Source: Achromobacter sp. UMC46
GTDB taxonomy: Bacteria > Pseudomonadota > Gammaproteobacteria > Burkholderiales > Burkholderiaceae_B
Assembly (NCBI RefSeq): GCF_014170335.1
Contig: NZ_LZZS01000030.1
Coordinates: 1 to 64,000 of the forward strand
Direction: 5' to 3'
DNA length: 64,000 nucleotides
Part shown: piece after piece, positions 34,203 through 43,349 of the stretch
How positions within the stretch are numbered: position 1 is the first letter of the stretch
How the letters are laid out: every line of letters starts with the position of its first letter
Position numbers and translations under genes: made by a program
The notes under the pieces: generated by a model
The model's input: the letters and a program-made list of their open reading frames with translations, nothing else
Told to the model about the DNA's origin: nothing
Database searches by the model: none

Positions 34203-34318
34203 CTTTGGGGAGTAGCCTCCTTTCAGCGCGGTCTGAAAGGGCTTACGTCAACATTCTTGGCCCTAGCCGGCCATGGCGTAAGCGGCATTTGCGCTTGGCG
34301 AGACCACGGACTTTTCAC
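34203..34318 (+). promoter_or_regulatory. yybP-ykoY manganese riboswitch
   Basis: The leader contains the hallmark CTTTGGGGAGTAGCC (34203-34217) and the matching downstream element GCGAGACC (34299-34306). Two helices lie between: CTTTCAG/TCTGAAAG-type at about 34220-34240, and GCTTACG with its exact complement CGTAAGC at 34241-34282. This is the conserved architecture of the family, and the next gene is the manganese exporter mntP, its classic target. Manganese binding should raise mntP expression. Confidence 0.9.
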
Positions 34319-34377
34319 ACGACGCTGGGCGGTGTGGAGGGTCTGTGCCGTTCTCGCCCAGTTGGACCCCCTTCTCC

Positions 34378-34953
34378 ATGAATGCCATCTCCATCATCGT
34401 CCTCGCGTTCGCCATGTCGACGGACGCGTTCGCGGCCGCCATCAGCAAAGGCGCCGCCCTGCACAAGCCCCGCCTGCCGGAAGCGCTGCGCACCGGGATC
34501 ATCTTCGGCGTGATCGAAGGGATCACGCCTGTGATCGGCTGGGGGCTTGGTTCCGTCGCGGCCAAGTTCGTGGCCGATTGGGACCATTGGATCGCGTTCT
34601 CGATGCTCTGTATTCTCGGGGTGCTGATGATCCGCAACGCCTTCCAGGACGAGGACGAAGACGCCGCGCCCGTCGTCCGCCATTCCTTCTGGCTGCTGGC
34701 CGCGACCGGGTTCGCCACCAGCATCGACGCGATGGCCGTGGGCGTGGGCCTGGCGTTCGTCGACGTGAACATCGCCGTGGCGGCCATTGCGATCGGTCTT
34801 GCCACGACGTTGATGGTGACGATCGGCGTGATGCTGGGCCGCGCGTTGGGCAGCGTGGCCGGCAAACGGGCCGAGGTGCTGGGCGGGATCGCGCTGATCG
34901 GGATCGGCTCCGTGATCCTGTACGAGCACCTGACGGCGGCGGCAGCCGTCTGA
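34378..34953 (+). CDS. mntP: manganese exporter MntP
   Basis: The 191-residue inner-membrane protein has six hydrophobic helices in two related halves. Conserved acidic residues lie in M-S-T-D-A-F-A-A-A and S-I-D-A-M-A-V-G, and G-K-G-A and I-E-G-I-T-P also match MntP. Length agrees with the E. coli protein (188). The ATG at 34378 aligns with the E. coli N-terminus, but no ribosome site precedes it; a GTG at 34345 in frame has GGAGGG just before it, so an 11-residue extension is possible. It is preceded by a manganese riboswitch and protects against manganese excess. Confidence 0.93.
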   Translation: MNAISIIVLAFAMSTDAFAAAISKGAALHKPRLPEALRTGIIFGVIEGITPVIGWGLGSVAAKFVADWDHWIAFSMLCILGVLMIRNAFQDEDEDAAPVVRHSFWLLAATGFATSIDAMAVGVGLAFVDVNIAVAAIAIGLATTLMVTIGVMLGRALGSVAGKRAEVLGGIALIGIGSVILYEHLTAAAAV

Positions 34954-34968
34954 CGCGCCTTACGGGTT

Positions 34969-35260
34969 TCAGTCTTCCAGGAAACCCAGCGTCCGAAGCT
35001 CGGCGATGGCGCCGTTCTCTGCGTCGCGCCGCGCTTTGGGCGCGGCCAGCGACGCGGTCAACAGCAGCGTCTGATGGCCTGACTCGTCGAAGCCCCGCTG
35101 CACGCTATGGGTCACGAGCGGCGCTGATGTCCAACGCCCAATCGGTCTCGGCGTAGAACGCCGCCCGCGCCGACTCGAACTGCTCAAGGATACGTGCGTC
35201 CTGGCAGAACGCCGCAGGCAGCAGATTGAGGTTGAGCTTGCCGATCTTTCCCGCCGACAT
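34969..35260 (-). pseudogene. frameshifted remnant of an unrecognised gene
   Basis: On the minus strand two reading frames make protein-like sense in succession. From the ATG at 35260 one frame reads M-S-A-G-K-I-G-K-L-N-L-N-L-L-P and runs 51 codons to a stop at 35105-35107. From about 35120 the neighbouring frame continues as V-Q-R-G-F-D-E-S-G-H-Q-T-L-L-L-T-A-S-L to the stop at 34969. Joining them needs one frameshift. I do not recognise the family. It may be a decayed gene, or a sequencing error in an intact one. No other gene explains this 400-base gap. Confidence 0.4.
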
Positions 35261-35375
35261 GCGCTCCGGCGCCGTTCTCGTGTCGTCATGACGGTTCCTG
35301 GAATTTGAAGGTCAAGCGTCGAAATTTACTCCAGCCCGTCGCCTTCCCTCAACATTGCCGATTAGCCTTGGCGCG

Positions 35376-36281
35376 TCACCAGGTACTGTCCGACCCTTTC
35401 TGGAAATATCCCACCAGGAAATCCACGAACACGCGGACTTTGGCCGACAGGTGATGCCGTTCCGGAAACACCGCGTAGATGTCCGCTTGCGGCAAGGCGT
35501 AGTCTTCCAGCACGCGCACCAGCCGGCCGCTGCGCAGGTAGCGGGCCAGGTCCCATTCCGCGCGTTGCAGGATGCCCAGCCCCGCCAGGCCCCAGGTCAG
35601 CGTCACTTCGCCGTCGTTGCTGCTGAGATTGCCGCGCACCTTCACGGTTTCGCTGCGGCGGCCCTTGGTGAAACGCCATAAGCCGTAGGCCGCCTCGTTC
35701 TGCCGCAGCACGATGCATTGATGCCGCGCCAGGTCATGCGGCGTGGCCGGCGTGCCGTGCGCTTTCAGATACGCCGGAGACGCGCAGACCAGCCGCCGGT
35801 TGGGTGCGATCTTGCGGGCGATCAGGCGGGTATCGGGCAGGTCGCCGAAGCGCACGGCGACGTCGAACGCGTCCTGCACGAAATCGGCGGGACTGTCCGT
35901 CAGCTGCAATTGCAGCGATACCTCGGGATACTTCGCGGCGAATTCCGCGATGGCCGGCGCGATGTAGCTGCGGCCGAAGCCCAGCGGCGCGTTGACCTTC
36001 AACAGGCCGCGGGGGCTGGCCTGGCGGCTGGCGATCAGTTCGTCCAGGTCTTCGATCTCGCCCAGAATGCGGCGGGCGCTTTCCAGGTAGACCTCGCCTT
36101 CGGCCGTGAGGCTCAGGCGCCGCGTGCTGCGGTTGAACAGGCGCACGCCCAGGCGCGCTTCGATTTGCGCCAGCCGCTTGCTGACGGCGGCCGGCGTGAC
36201 ATCCAGTTCCCGCGCGGCGGCCGACATGCCGCCGGCCCGCGCGAGTTCAACGACAAGTTGCAGCTCCGTGGAATGACCCAT
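35376..36281 (-). CDS. LysR-family transcriptional regulator
   Basis: The 301-residue protein has an N-terminal winged helix (about 5-65; G-M-S-A-A-A-R-E-L-D-V-T-P-A-A-V-S-K-R-L-A-Q-I-E) and a C-terminal periplasmic-binding-like effector domain, of the DsdC/CrgA-like group common beside oxidoreductases. It starts 12 bases after yajQ on the same strand and may be co-transcribed with it. No divergent partner is present, so its target is unknown. Confidence 0.9.
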   Translation of the reverse strand: MGHSTELQLVVELARAGGMSAAARELDVTPAAVSKRLAQIEARLGVRLFNRSTRRLSLTAEGEVYLESARRILGEIEDLDELIASRQASPRGLLKVNAPLGFGRSYIAPAIAEFAAKYPEVSLQLQLTDSPADFVQDAFDVAVRFGDLPDTRLIARKIAPNRRLVCASPAYLKAHGTPATPHDLARHQCIVLRQNEAAYGLWRFTKGRRSETVKVRGNLSSNDGEVTLTWGLAGLGILQRAEWDLARYLRSGRLVRVLEDYALPQADIYAVFPERHHLSAKVRVFVDFLVGYFQKGSDSTW

Positions 36282-36293
36282 GAGCCGGCGGCG

Positions 36294-36776
36294 TCAATCG
36301 CGGAAGTTCTCGAACTGCAGGGGCAGGTCGACGTCGGTCTTCTTCAGCAGCGCGATGGCGGTTTGCAGATCGTCGCGCTTCTTGCCGGTGATGCGCAGCT
36401 TGTCGCCGTTGATCTGGGATTCCACCTTGAGCTTGGCGTTCTTGATGGCGGCGATCAGCTTCTTGGCCACCGGCTGTTCGATGCCTTGCTTGATGGTGAC
36501 CTTCTGGCGCGCGCCGCCCAGGTTTTCCAAGGGATCGGCCACGTCCAGGCAACGCACGTCGATGCCGCGGGCCGACAGGCGGCCGCGCAGGATGTCGAGC
36601 ATCTGCTTGAGCTGGAACGCGCTGGACGCGACCTGGGTGACGACGAAGCCTTCCAGTTCGAACTTGGCATCGCTGCCTTTGAAGTCGAAACGGGTGGACA
36701 ATTCGCGGTTGGCCTGGTCGATGGCGTTGGTGAGTTCGTGTTTGTCGACTTCGGAGACGACGTCAAAAGTAGGCAT
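36294..36776 (-). CDS. yajQ: YajQ-family nucleotide-binding protein
   Basis: The 160-residue cytoplasmic protein has the full YajQ pattern: M-P-T-F-D-V-V-S-E-V-D at the start, S-T-R-F-D-F-K-G-S near residue 30, and K-V-E-S-Q-I-N-G-D-K-L-R-I-T-G-K-K-R-D-D-L-Q near residues 115-140. Family members bind cyclic di-GMP and act with transcription regulators, though the general role is still debated. The following LysR gene is a tempting partner, since YajQ homologues are reported to work with LysR proteins in Xanthomonas. Confidence 0.95.
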   Translation of the reverse strand: MPTFDVVSEVDKHELTNAIDQANRELSTRFDFKGSDAKFELEGFVVTQVASSAFQLKQMLDILRGRLSARGIDVRCLDVADPLENLGGARQKVTIKQGIEQPVAKKLIAAIKNAKLKVESQINGDKLRITGKKRDDLQTAIALLKKTDVDLPLQFENFRD

Positions 36777-36803
36777 GACACGGGTCCTGTTGAGTGATGA
36801 GTG

Positions 36804-36834
36804 AAATAGGCGAAACCATAGGTATCGCCTATTT
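36804..36834. terminator. inverted repeat between hmuV and yajQ
   Basis: Ten-base arms AAATAGGCGA (36804-36813) and TCGCCTATTT (36825-36834) with an 11-base loop lie between the hmuV end and the yajQ start on the minus strand. It could terminate the haem operon or be an operator for yajQ; a T-run is present only in the plus direction. Confidence 0.4.
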
Positions 36835-36859
36835 TACCGGCCCGGCGGCCCCTGTCCCC

Positions 36860-37644
<785 letters not shown>

Positions 37645-37648
<4 letters not shown>

Positions 37649-38643
37649 CCGATTCTCCTTCCGCGCGCCAGCAGCCACAGGAAGAACGGCCCGCCCACCA
37701 GGCCCGTCACCAGTCCGATGGGCAATTCCGCCGGCACGACGACCGTGCGGGCCGCCCAATCCGCCAGCACCAGCGCCAACGCGCCCGCGATGACGGTGGC
37801 GGGCAGCAGCCAGCGGTGGTTGGCGCCGAGCGTCATGCGCACCAGATGCGGCACGACCAGCCCGACGAAAACGATGGTGCCTGTGGCGGCCACCAGCGGG
37901 CCGACGATCAGCGCGCTGGCCAGCACCAGCTTGGCGCGCACGCGTTTGAGCGCATAGCCCAGGTGCTGGGCCTCACGTTCGCCCAGCAGCAACGCGTTCA
38001 TGACGCGCCACTGGCTGACGAGCCACGCGCTGACAAGCAGCACCCAGGGGCCCAGGAACGCCAGCAGCTTCCAGCTGGCCCCGCCCAGGCTGCCCATGTT
38101 CCAGAAGGTCAGATCGCGCAGTTGCGCATCGGTGGCGATGAACGTCAGCAGGCCGATCAGGCTGAACGCCATCGCGGTGATGGCCACGCCAGCCAGCAGC
38201 AGGCCGGCCACGCCGGGCACCCGGCGGCCGACCGCGTAGGCGCACAGCGTCGCCAGCAGGCTGCCGATGAACGCCGCGGGCGCCGTCACCCAGAACCCGC
38301 CCGACAGCAGCACGATGGCAGCAACCGCCCCCAGCGCGCCGCCCGCCGAAATGCCGATCAGGCCCGGTTCGGCCAGCGGATTGCGGAACAGCGCCTGCAT
38401 GGCGGCGCCCGATATCGCCAGGCCCGCCCCCGTCACCATCGCGAACAGCACGCGCGGCAGACGGATGTCGATCAGCACGTTGCGCCACAGCGCGTTTTCC
38501 GGCGAGGACGGCCCCCACAGCAGCGAAGGCAGTTCGCGCAGCGGGATCGCCACCGCGCCATTGGCGGCGGCAGCCAGCGCCGCCAACATCAAGGCTGCGG
38601 TCAAAAGGCCCAATGCCAATGGCGCGCTAACGCGCCATGACAT
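37645..38643 (-). CDS. hmuU: haem ABC transporter permease HmuU (BhuU)
   Basis: The 332-residue FecCD-family permease has about ten hydrophobic helices and the family motifs R-L-P-R-V-L-F-A-M-V-T-G-A-G-L-A and N-P-L-A-E-P-G-L-I-G-I-S-A-G-G-A-L-G. The coupling segment G-T-I-V-F-V-G-L-V-V-P-H-L-V-R lies near the C-terminus. It moves haem across the inner membrane. It overlaps hmuT by 17 bases and hmuV by four. Confidence 0.94.
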
Positions 38644-39460
38644 CCGCGACCTCCTTTTTCAGTTCGGTCAGCGCCAGCGGCAGGCGCGGCCCCATGCCCA
38701 GAATCAGCAGGTCGTCCATCACGACCACCCGGCGCTTGGCCGCCGCCTGCGTGGCGGCGATGCCCGGCAGGCGCAGGAAGGCCTCCATGCCGCCGCCCGC
38801 CTCCAGCGACGCCTGCGTCACCACGATCAGGTCGGGCGCCAGTGCGCCGACGGCTTCGGCCGACAGCGGTTTGTAGCCTTGCTGGTCGTGCAGCACGTTG
38901 ACCAGGCCGGCCAGATGCATGACTTCGTTGGCGGCGGTGTCGCGGCCCGCGCCTTGCGGCGATCCGGTCCGGTTGATGAGCAGCAGCGCCCGGGCCCGCG
39001 TGGCGGGCAGCGCCTCGGCGCGGGCAAGTTCACGCGTGACGTCCTCCACCATGCGTTCGCCGGCCGGCGCCACGCCCAGCGCGTCGGCCACGCCGCGGAT
39101 GCGCGATTTCAGCGAATCCACCGAAGGCGCATCCGACACCGTCACTACCCGCACGCCCACGCTCGCCAGACGCTTGAGCGCGTCCGGCGGCCCGGCCTGC
39201 TCCGAAGCCAGCACCAGGTCGGGCTTCAGCGACAGCACGCCCTCCACCGGCACGGCGCGGTAGTAGCCCACGCGCGGCAGCTTGGTAGCGGCTTCCGGAT
39301 ACAGGCTGGACAAGTCGTCGCCCACCAGCCGGTCGCCCTGCCCCAGGCCGTAGACGATTTCCGTCACGCTGCCCCCCAGGGTCACCACCCGGCTGGGTTC
39401 GGCGGCATGAACCCCTGCCGCCATGACCCAGCCCAACGCAATTGCCAGCCACTTTTTCAT
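38627..39460 (-). CDS. hmuT: periplasmic haem-binding protein HmuT (BhuT)
   Basis: The 277-residue protein has a signal peptide (WLAIALGWVMAAGVHA) and the cluster-A binding-protein fold, with S-R-V-V-T-L-G-G-S-V-T-E-I-V-Y-G-L-G at the mature start and a Y-Y-R-A segment where the haem-ligand Tyr is expected. It delivers haem to HmuUV. The ATG at 39460 is preferred over an adjacent in-frame TTG. It starts ten bases after hmuS. Confidence 0.92.
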   Translation of the reverse strand: MKKWLAIALGWVMAAGVHAAEPSRVVTLGGSVTEIVYGLGQGDRLVGDDLSSLYPEAATKLPRVGYYRAVPVEGVLSLKPDLVLASEQAGPPDALKRLASVGVRVVTVSDAPSVDSLKSRIRGVADALGVAPAGERMVEDVTRELARAEALPATRARALLLINRTGSPQGAGRDTAANEVMHLAGLVNVLHDQQGYKPLSAEAVGALAPDLIVVTQASLEAGGGMEAFLRLPGIAATQAAAKRRVVVMDDLLILGMGPRLPLALTELKKEVADVMAR

Positions 39461-39470
39461 CAACGGATCC

Positions 39471-40517
39471 TCAGGCGGCCAAAGGCGCGCCGCACAAGCT
39501 GATCATCAATTCGCGCCAGCCGGTCAGCTCCGGCTTGCCCGGCTTGCGTTCGCCGAAGAACTGCACGATCAGGTCGCCGTTGGCCGCATAGACCTCCAGC
39601 GACGTCACCCAGCCGTCGGACGTGGGCTTGTTCACAACCCAGGCCGACGCGATGGCCGTGGTGTCCAGGTGCAGGTTGAACTTCGGGTCCAGCACGTTGT
39701 ACCAGGGGCCGGTGCGGCGCAGTTGCTGCACCGGGCCGCTATGGATCTGGATCATGCCGCGGTTGCCCACGAAGCACATGATCGACAGGCCCGATTCCGC
39801 CGCCGATTGCAGCATGCGTTCGACGGATTCCGCGGGCACGGGCTGGGCCAGGTCTTCACCGGCGGCGGCCAGCGCGGCCAGGCGCGACACCTTGAACTTG
39901 CGCAGCAGCGGGAAGAATTCGTGCGTGTCTTTCATGCCCAGCCAGGCCTCGCGCCAGCCGGCGGCGTCTTCCACCTGTTCGGCATCGGTGGCGGCGGCAT
40001 AGGCCGTGGTTTCCGGCCATTGCGATTCGCCCGCGAACTTGGCGACCAGCGCGTCGTAGGCGGCCGCGTCCGTGGCGTCGGTGCGATAGACCTTGTGCAC
40101 GGCCACGCCGGCGCCGTCGAAGAATTGCAGGCTGTGGCGGCCGTCCTGCTCGACTGCCCAGGCGGACTTCCAGGCCGAGAAGAACACGCGCAGGTCGATG
40201 TCCGGCCCCAACACCAGGCCCACCGGGCCGTCGGCCTGGATGTCCAGGTAGGCGCCGTGGCGCTCGTGCACGCACCAGTCGTTGCGCGTCAGCGCCATCA
40301 CTTCGCCCAGCGTGCCGAATTCGCGGAAGATGGCTTGCGGCGTGCCGTGCAGCGCGGTCGCCTTCACGCCCCCACAGCCAGCAGCGACCCATTCCGCTTC
40401 GGACACGCCCAGCGCCTGGGCGAGATTACGGGCGCGCAGCCCGGGTTGCGACGCCGCCAACGCATCGTTGCGGGCGCGCAGCGCTTCAGCGCGGGTGTTG
40501 AAATCTTGATTCGTCAT
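39471..40517 (-). CDS. hmuS: haem-utilisation/degrading protein HmuS (HemS, BhuS)
   Basis: The 348-residue cytoplasmic protein shows the duplicated HemS fold, about residues 30-170 and 200-340. Visible segments include A-L-T-R-N-D-W-C-V-H-E-R-H-G and I-M-C-F-V-G-N-R-G-M-I-Q-I-H-S-G, the latter a haem-proximal region. Homologues sequester or break down imported haem. It is read between the receptor and the ABC transporter, as in the bhuRSTUV order of Bordetella. Confidence 0.92.
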   Translation of the reverse strand: MTNQDFNTRAEALRARNDALAASQPGLRARNLAQALGVSEAEWVAAGCGGVKATALHGTPQAIFREFGTLGEVMALTRNDWCVHERHGAYLDIQADGPVGLVLGPDIDLRVFFSAWKSAWAVEQDGRHSLQFFDGAGVAVHKVYRTDATDAAAYDALVAKFAGESQWPETTAYAAATDAEQVEDAAGWREAWLGMKDTHEFFPLLRKFKVSRLAALAAAGEDLAQPVPAESVERMLQSAAESGLSIMCFVGNRGMIQIHSGPVQQLRRTGPWYNVLDPKFNLHLDTTAIASAWVVNKPTSDGWVTSLEVYAANGDLIVQFFGERKPGKPELTGWRELMISLCGAPLAA

Positions 40518-40594
40518 CGTAGGCCCTCCGGCCGGAGCAAAGCATTCTTGAAAAACTGCTGCCGCCCCCGCATGCGGGCGGCGGCGGCGTGAAA

Positions 40595-43237
40595 TCAATA
40601 CTGGTACGTCAGCGATACGCGCACGCTGCGGCCCGGTTCCGTATACCAATCCACCGTGCGCGGCAGCGCCAGGGAGCCCGCAGTCGGCACGTTGATGGCC
40701 TCCCAGTACTTCTTGTCGAACAGGTTGAACACGCCAGCCTGCACTTGCAGCCCCTTCACCGCCGCCGGGCGCCAATAGCCCATCAGATCCACCACGCCGT
40801 AGCCCGGCGCCTGGAAGTCGGCATTGGCCGCCGCCGGCGGGCCGGCGGGGTATTCGACTTTGTCGCGCTTGAGCGCGGTCGTCAGCATGGCGTCCACCCC
40901 CCATACGTCGCGGCCGTAGCCCACACCCAGAATGGCCTTGAGCGGCGCCACCGAATTCAGGTACTGCCCCGTGCCTTCATCCTTGCCCACGGTCCATGCC
41001 ACCGAGCCCCACGTGCGCCAGCCCGGCGCAAACTTCCAATGCGCGCTGGCCTCGGCACCGTAGATGCGGACCTTGGCGCGGTTCACGTTGCCCGTGATGC
41101 CCAACGGATACTGCCCGGTCCAACCCGGCTGCCACTGCGGCGAATTCGGGTCCAACGGCTGATTGGCATCAATAAAGTTCTGATAACGATTATCAAACAA
41201 CGATACCGCACCGCCCAGGTCGTCGCTGCCCATCTTGGCGCCCAATTCCCATCCCTTGCTGGTTTCGGGCTTCAGATAGGGATTGCCCACGCGCAGATAG
41301 GTTCCCGGGCCGCCGTAGTTGGTGTAGAGCTGGCTGGCGCTGGGCGCCTTGAAGCCGTAGGCGTACTGGGCGTAGACGCTCAGTTGCTCCATCGCCTTCC
41401 ACGTGCCCAGCAGTTTGGGCGAGAAGCGGCTGCCGCTGTTGGACGGCGGCAAGGCGCCCGCGTTGGGATTGCTGTCGTAGCGGGCGGTGGATTGCGGCTT
41501 TTGCTCGTAGTGGTCGTAGCGCAGCGCCGGCATGACGGTGTAGCGGCCGTCGGCGAAACTGAATTCGTCCTGCACCCACAAGGCCCACTGGTTGCCCTTG
41601 GATTGCGGCACGTCGGCCTGGTTCGTGTGCAGCATGTCGCACGCACGCGGGCCGAACGGCGCGGGCGTGCCCGGGCGCACCACGGGGCAATTGTCGTAGC
41701 CGCTGGAGTTCTGCTCGGTCTTGTTGCCGTACCACTCGCCGCCCACCGTCCACAACTGCGACACGGACTCGCCGCCCAGCCGCTTGGTCAGTTCGCCGTT
41801 CACACCAAACAACGTCTGCTGGATGGAGTTGCTGCGTCCATAGGGACCGCTGGGAAAGCCATAGCGGAAAGGGTCGCCGGGGATGATGCCCGCGCGGGCA
41901 TCCACGCTGCGCACGCCGTCCAGCGCGTTGTCCAGCCGCACCCGCTGCCAATAGACGATGGCGGTGGCGGTGTCGATCAGGCTGCCTTCGCCCGGCGCCT
42001 TGTAGGAGTAGTCGAACGACACGCGCTCGCGCTCGGTTTCCTTCTTCGTGCTGTTTTTGCCATACAGGTAGCTGGTGCCCGCGCCCTGCTCGTACATGTT
42101 GTCGATGTCGGACTTGCGCTTGAAGTATTCGCCCGTCAGGCCGAACCGGTGCCCGCCTTCGACGCGCTGCTGCAGCTTCATCAGGAAGCTTTGCTGGTCG
42201 TAGTCTTCGGGGCTGGGCTGGCTGCGCTTGGGACCGTAGCCGCCGACGTCGCCGCGGTTGTCCATGTCGTGGCCGTTGCGCACGCCCGCTTGCACCAGCC
42301 AGAACGTGTTGCTGTGGATCTGACCCGCCAGCGCGGCGTTGGCGCCCCAGCTGGCGTCGGCGGAATCGTAGTCCGTCTTGGCCAGCGCGCCGAAGGTCTT
42401 GCCGTCCGTCAGCAAATCGGACGGATCCAGGGTATGCAGGTCCGCGATCGCGGAAATGGCGCCGGAGCCGCCGGCGCTCGCATCCGCGCCGCGCACGATG
42501 TCCAACCGCGAGAGGCTGTTGAAGTCCACGGACTCCAGGCCGCCCTTCACGCCGCGCGCGCCATCGTCCAGCCATGGCAGGCGGATGCCGTCCACGCGCG
42601 TCAGCACGCGGTCCTGGTCCAGGCCACGGATGTTGATGCTGTTGGTCGTGCGGTTGAAGGTCACGCCCGCTTCGGCGCGCTTGCCCAGGTCGCTCCAGTT
42701 CTTGATCTGAAGATCGTCCAGCTTCTTGCGGTCGGTGCTGGTTTCCCAAGCGGGCGTCACGGCGGCGCCCTCGCCTTCCACCTTGACCGGGGTCAGCAGC
42801 GTCACGCCGGGCTGCGGCGCGGCGATCAGCACGAACACCCCGCCGCTGCGCTCCAGCGCGGCCAGGCCGCTGCCGGCCAGCAGACGGGCAAAGCCTTCAT
42901 GCACGGAATACGCGCCGTCCAGCCCGCCCGTGCGGCGCTGGCCTACCAGGGCGCCGTCGAACAGCACGGTCACGCCGGCGCTGTCGGCAAAACGCGGCAG
43001 CGCGTCGGCCAGGGAGCCCGCCGGAATGCGATAGTTGTGCGCGGCGGTTTGCCCCGAGGCTTGCGCCGTGGCTTGCGCCGTGGCCTGCGCCTGGGCAGCG
43101 GCCATCGGCAAGGCGGCGCCCGCGACGGCGGCGAACGCCAAGGCAGCGTGGACGGCGCAGGTCAGGCGGGTCAGCCGGACCTGCGCGTCCGGAGCAGTTC
43201 GGGAGCCGCTTGCGCGGCCGGCGAGGAGATAAGCCAT
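40595..43237 (-). CDS. hmuR: TonB-dependent haem receptor with signalling domain (BhuR type)
   Basis: The 880-residue outer-membrane protein has a signal sequence followed by a short Ala/Gln/Thr repeat. An N-terminal STN signalling domain covers about 65-140 (Y-R-I-P-A-G-S-L-A-D-A-L-P-R-F). A plug follows (about 180-300), then a barrel with the haem-receptor motif F-K-A-P-S-A-S-Q-L-Y near residue 630 and N-P-Y-L-K-P-E-T after it, equivalent to the FRAP and NPNL boxes. The start at 43237 has AAAGGAC upstream. The STN domain should report haem occupancy to the FecR-type protein encoded just upstream. Confidence 0.94.
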   Translation of the reverse strand: MAYLLAGRASGSRTAPDAQVRLTRLTCAVHAALAFAAVAGAALPMAAAQAQATAQATAQASGQTAAHNYRIPAGSLADALPRFADSAGVTVLFDGALVGQRRTGGLDGAYSVHEGFARLLAGSGLAALERSGGVFVLIAAPQPGVTLLTPVKVEGEGAAVTPAWETSTDRKKLDDLQIKNWSDLGKRAEAGVTFNRTTNSINIRGLDQDRVLTRVDGIRLPWLDDGARGVKGGLESVDFNSLSRLDIVRGADASAGGSGAISAIADLHTLDPSDLLTDGKTFGALAKTDYDSADASWGANAALAGQIHSNTFWLVQAGVRNGHDMDNRGDVGGYGPKRSQPSPEDYDQQSFLMKLQQRVEGGHRFGLTGEYFKRKSDIDNMYEQGAGTSYLYGKNSTKKETERERVSFDYSYKAPGEGSLIDTATAIVYWQRVRLDNALDGVRSVDARAGIIPGDPFRYGFPSGPYGRSNSIQQTLFGVNGELTKRLGGESVSQLWTVGGEWYGNKTEQNSSGYDNCPVVRPGTPAPFGPRACDMLHTNQADVPQSKGNQWALWVQDEFSFADGRYTVMPALRYDHYEQKPQSTARYDSNPNAGALPPSNSGSRFSPKLLGTWKAMEQLSVYAQYAYGFKAPSASQLYTNYGGPGTYLRVGNPYLKPETSKGWELGAKMGSDDLGGAVSLFDNRYQNFIDANQPLDPNSPQWQPGWTGQYPLGITGNVNRAKVRIYGAEASAHWKFAPGWRTWGSVAWTVGKDEGTGQYLNSVAPLKAILGVGYGRDVWGVDAMLTTALKRDKVEYPAGPPAAANADFQAPGYGVVDLMGYWRPAAVKGLQVQAGVFNLFDKKYWEAINVPTAGSLALPRTVDWYTEPGRSVRVSLTYQY
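43060..43095. repeat. 12-base tandem repeat in the hmuR signal region
   Basis: Two perfect copies of CTTGCGCCGTGG and a third imperfect one encode the A-Q-A-T/A-Q-A-T/A-Q-A-S stretch at the end of the signal region. Slippage would change length in frame, because the unit is four codons. Confidence 0.6.
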
Positions 43238-43349
43238 GGTCGTCCTTTCGATCCAACGGGTATCGGCATTCGTTTGCCTATACAGACCATGACCCTCGTG
43301 AATCGCGAATCGGACAGCTTGGGCGCCGGTACTTTGTAACAACGAAAAA

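Noticed and set aside
41180..41194. Near-perfect Fur-like palindrome GATAACGATTATC inside hmuR
   Set aside because: It lies deep within the coding sequence and encodes the conserved receptor segment F-D-N-R-Y-Q-N-F-I, which explains the A+T-rich palindrome by codon constraint.
40589..43339. Long plus-strand open frame opposite the haem receptor
   Set aside because: It is an antisense artefact of third-position GC bias; the receptor on the minus strand has plug, barrel and signalling motifs.
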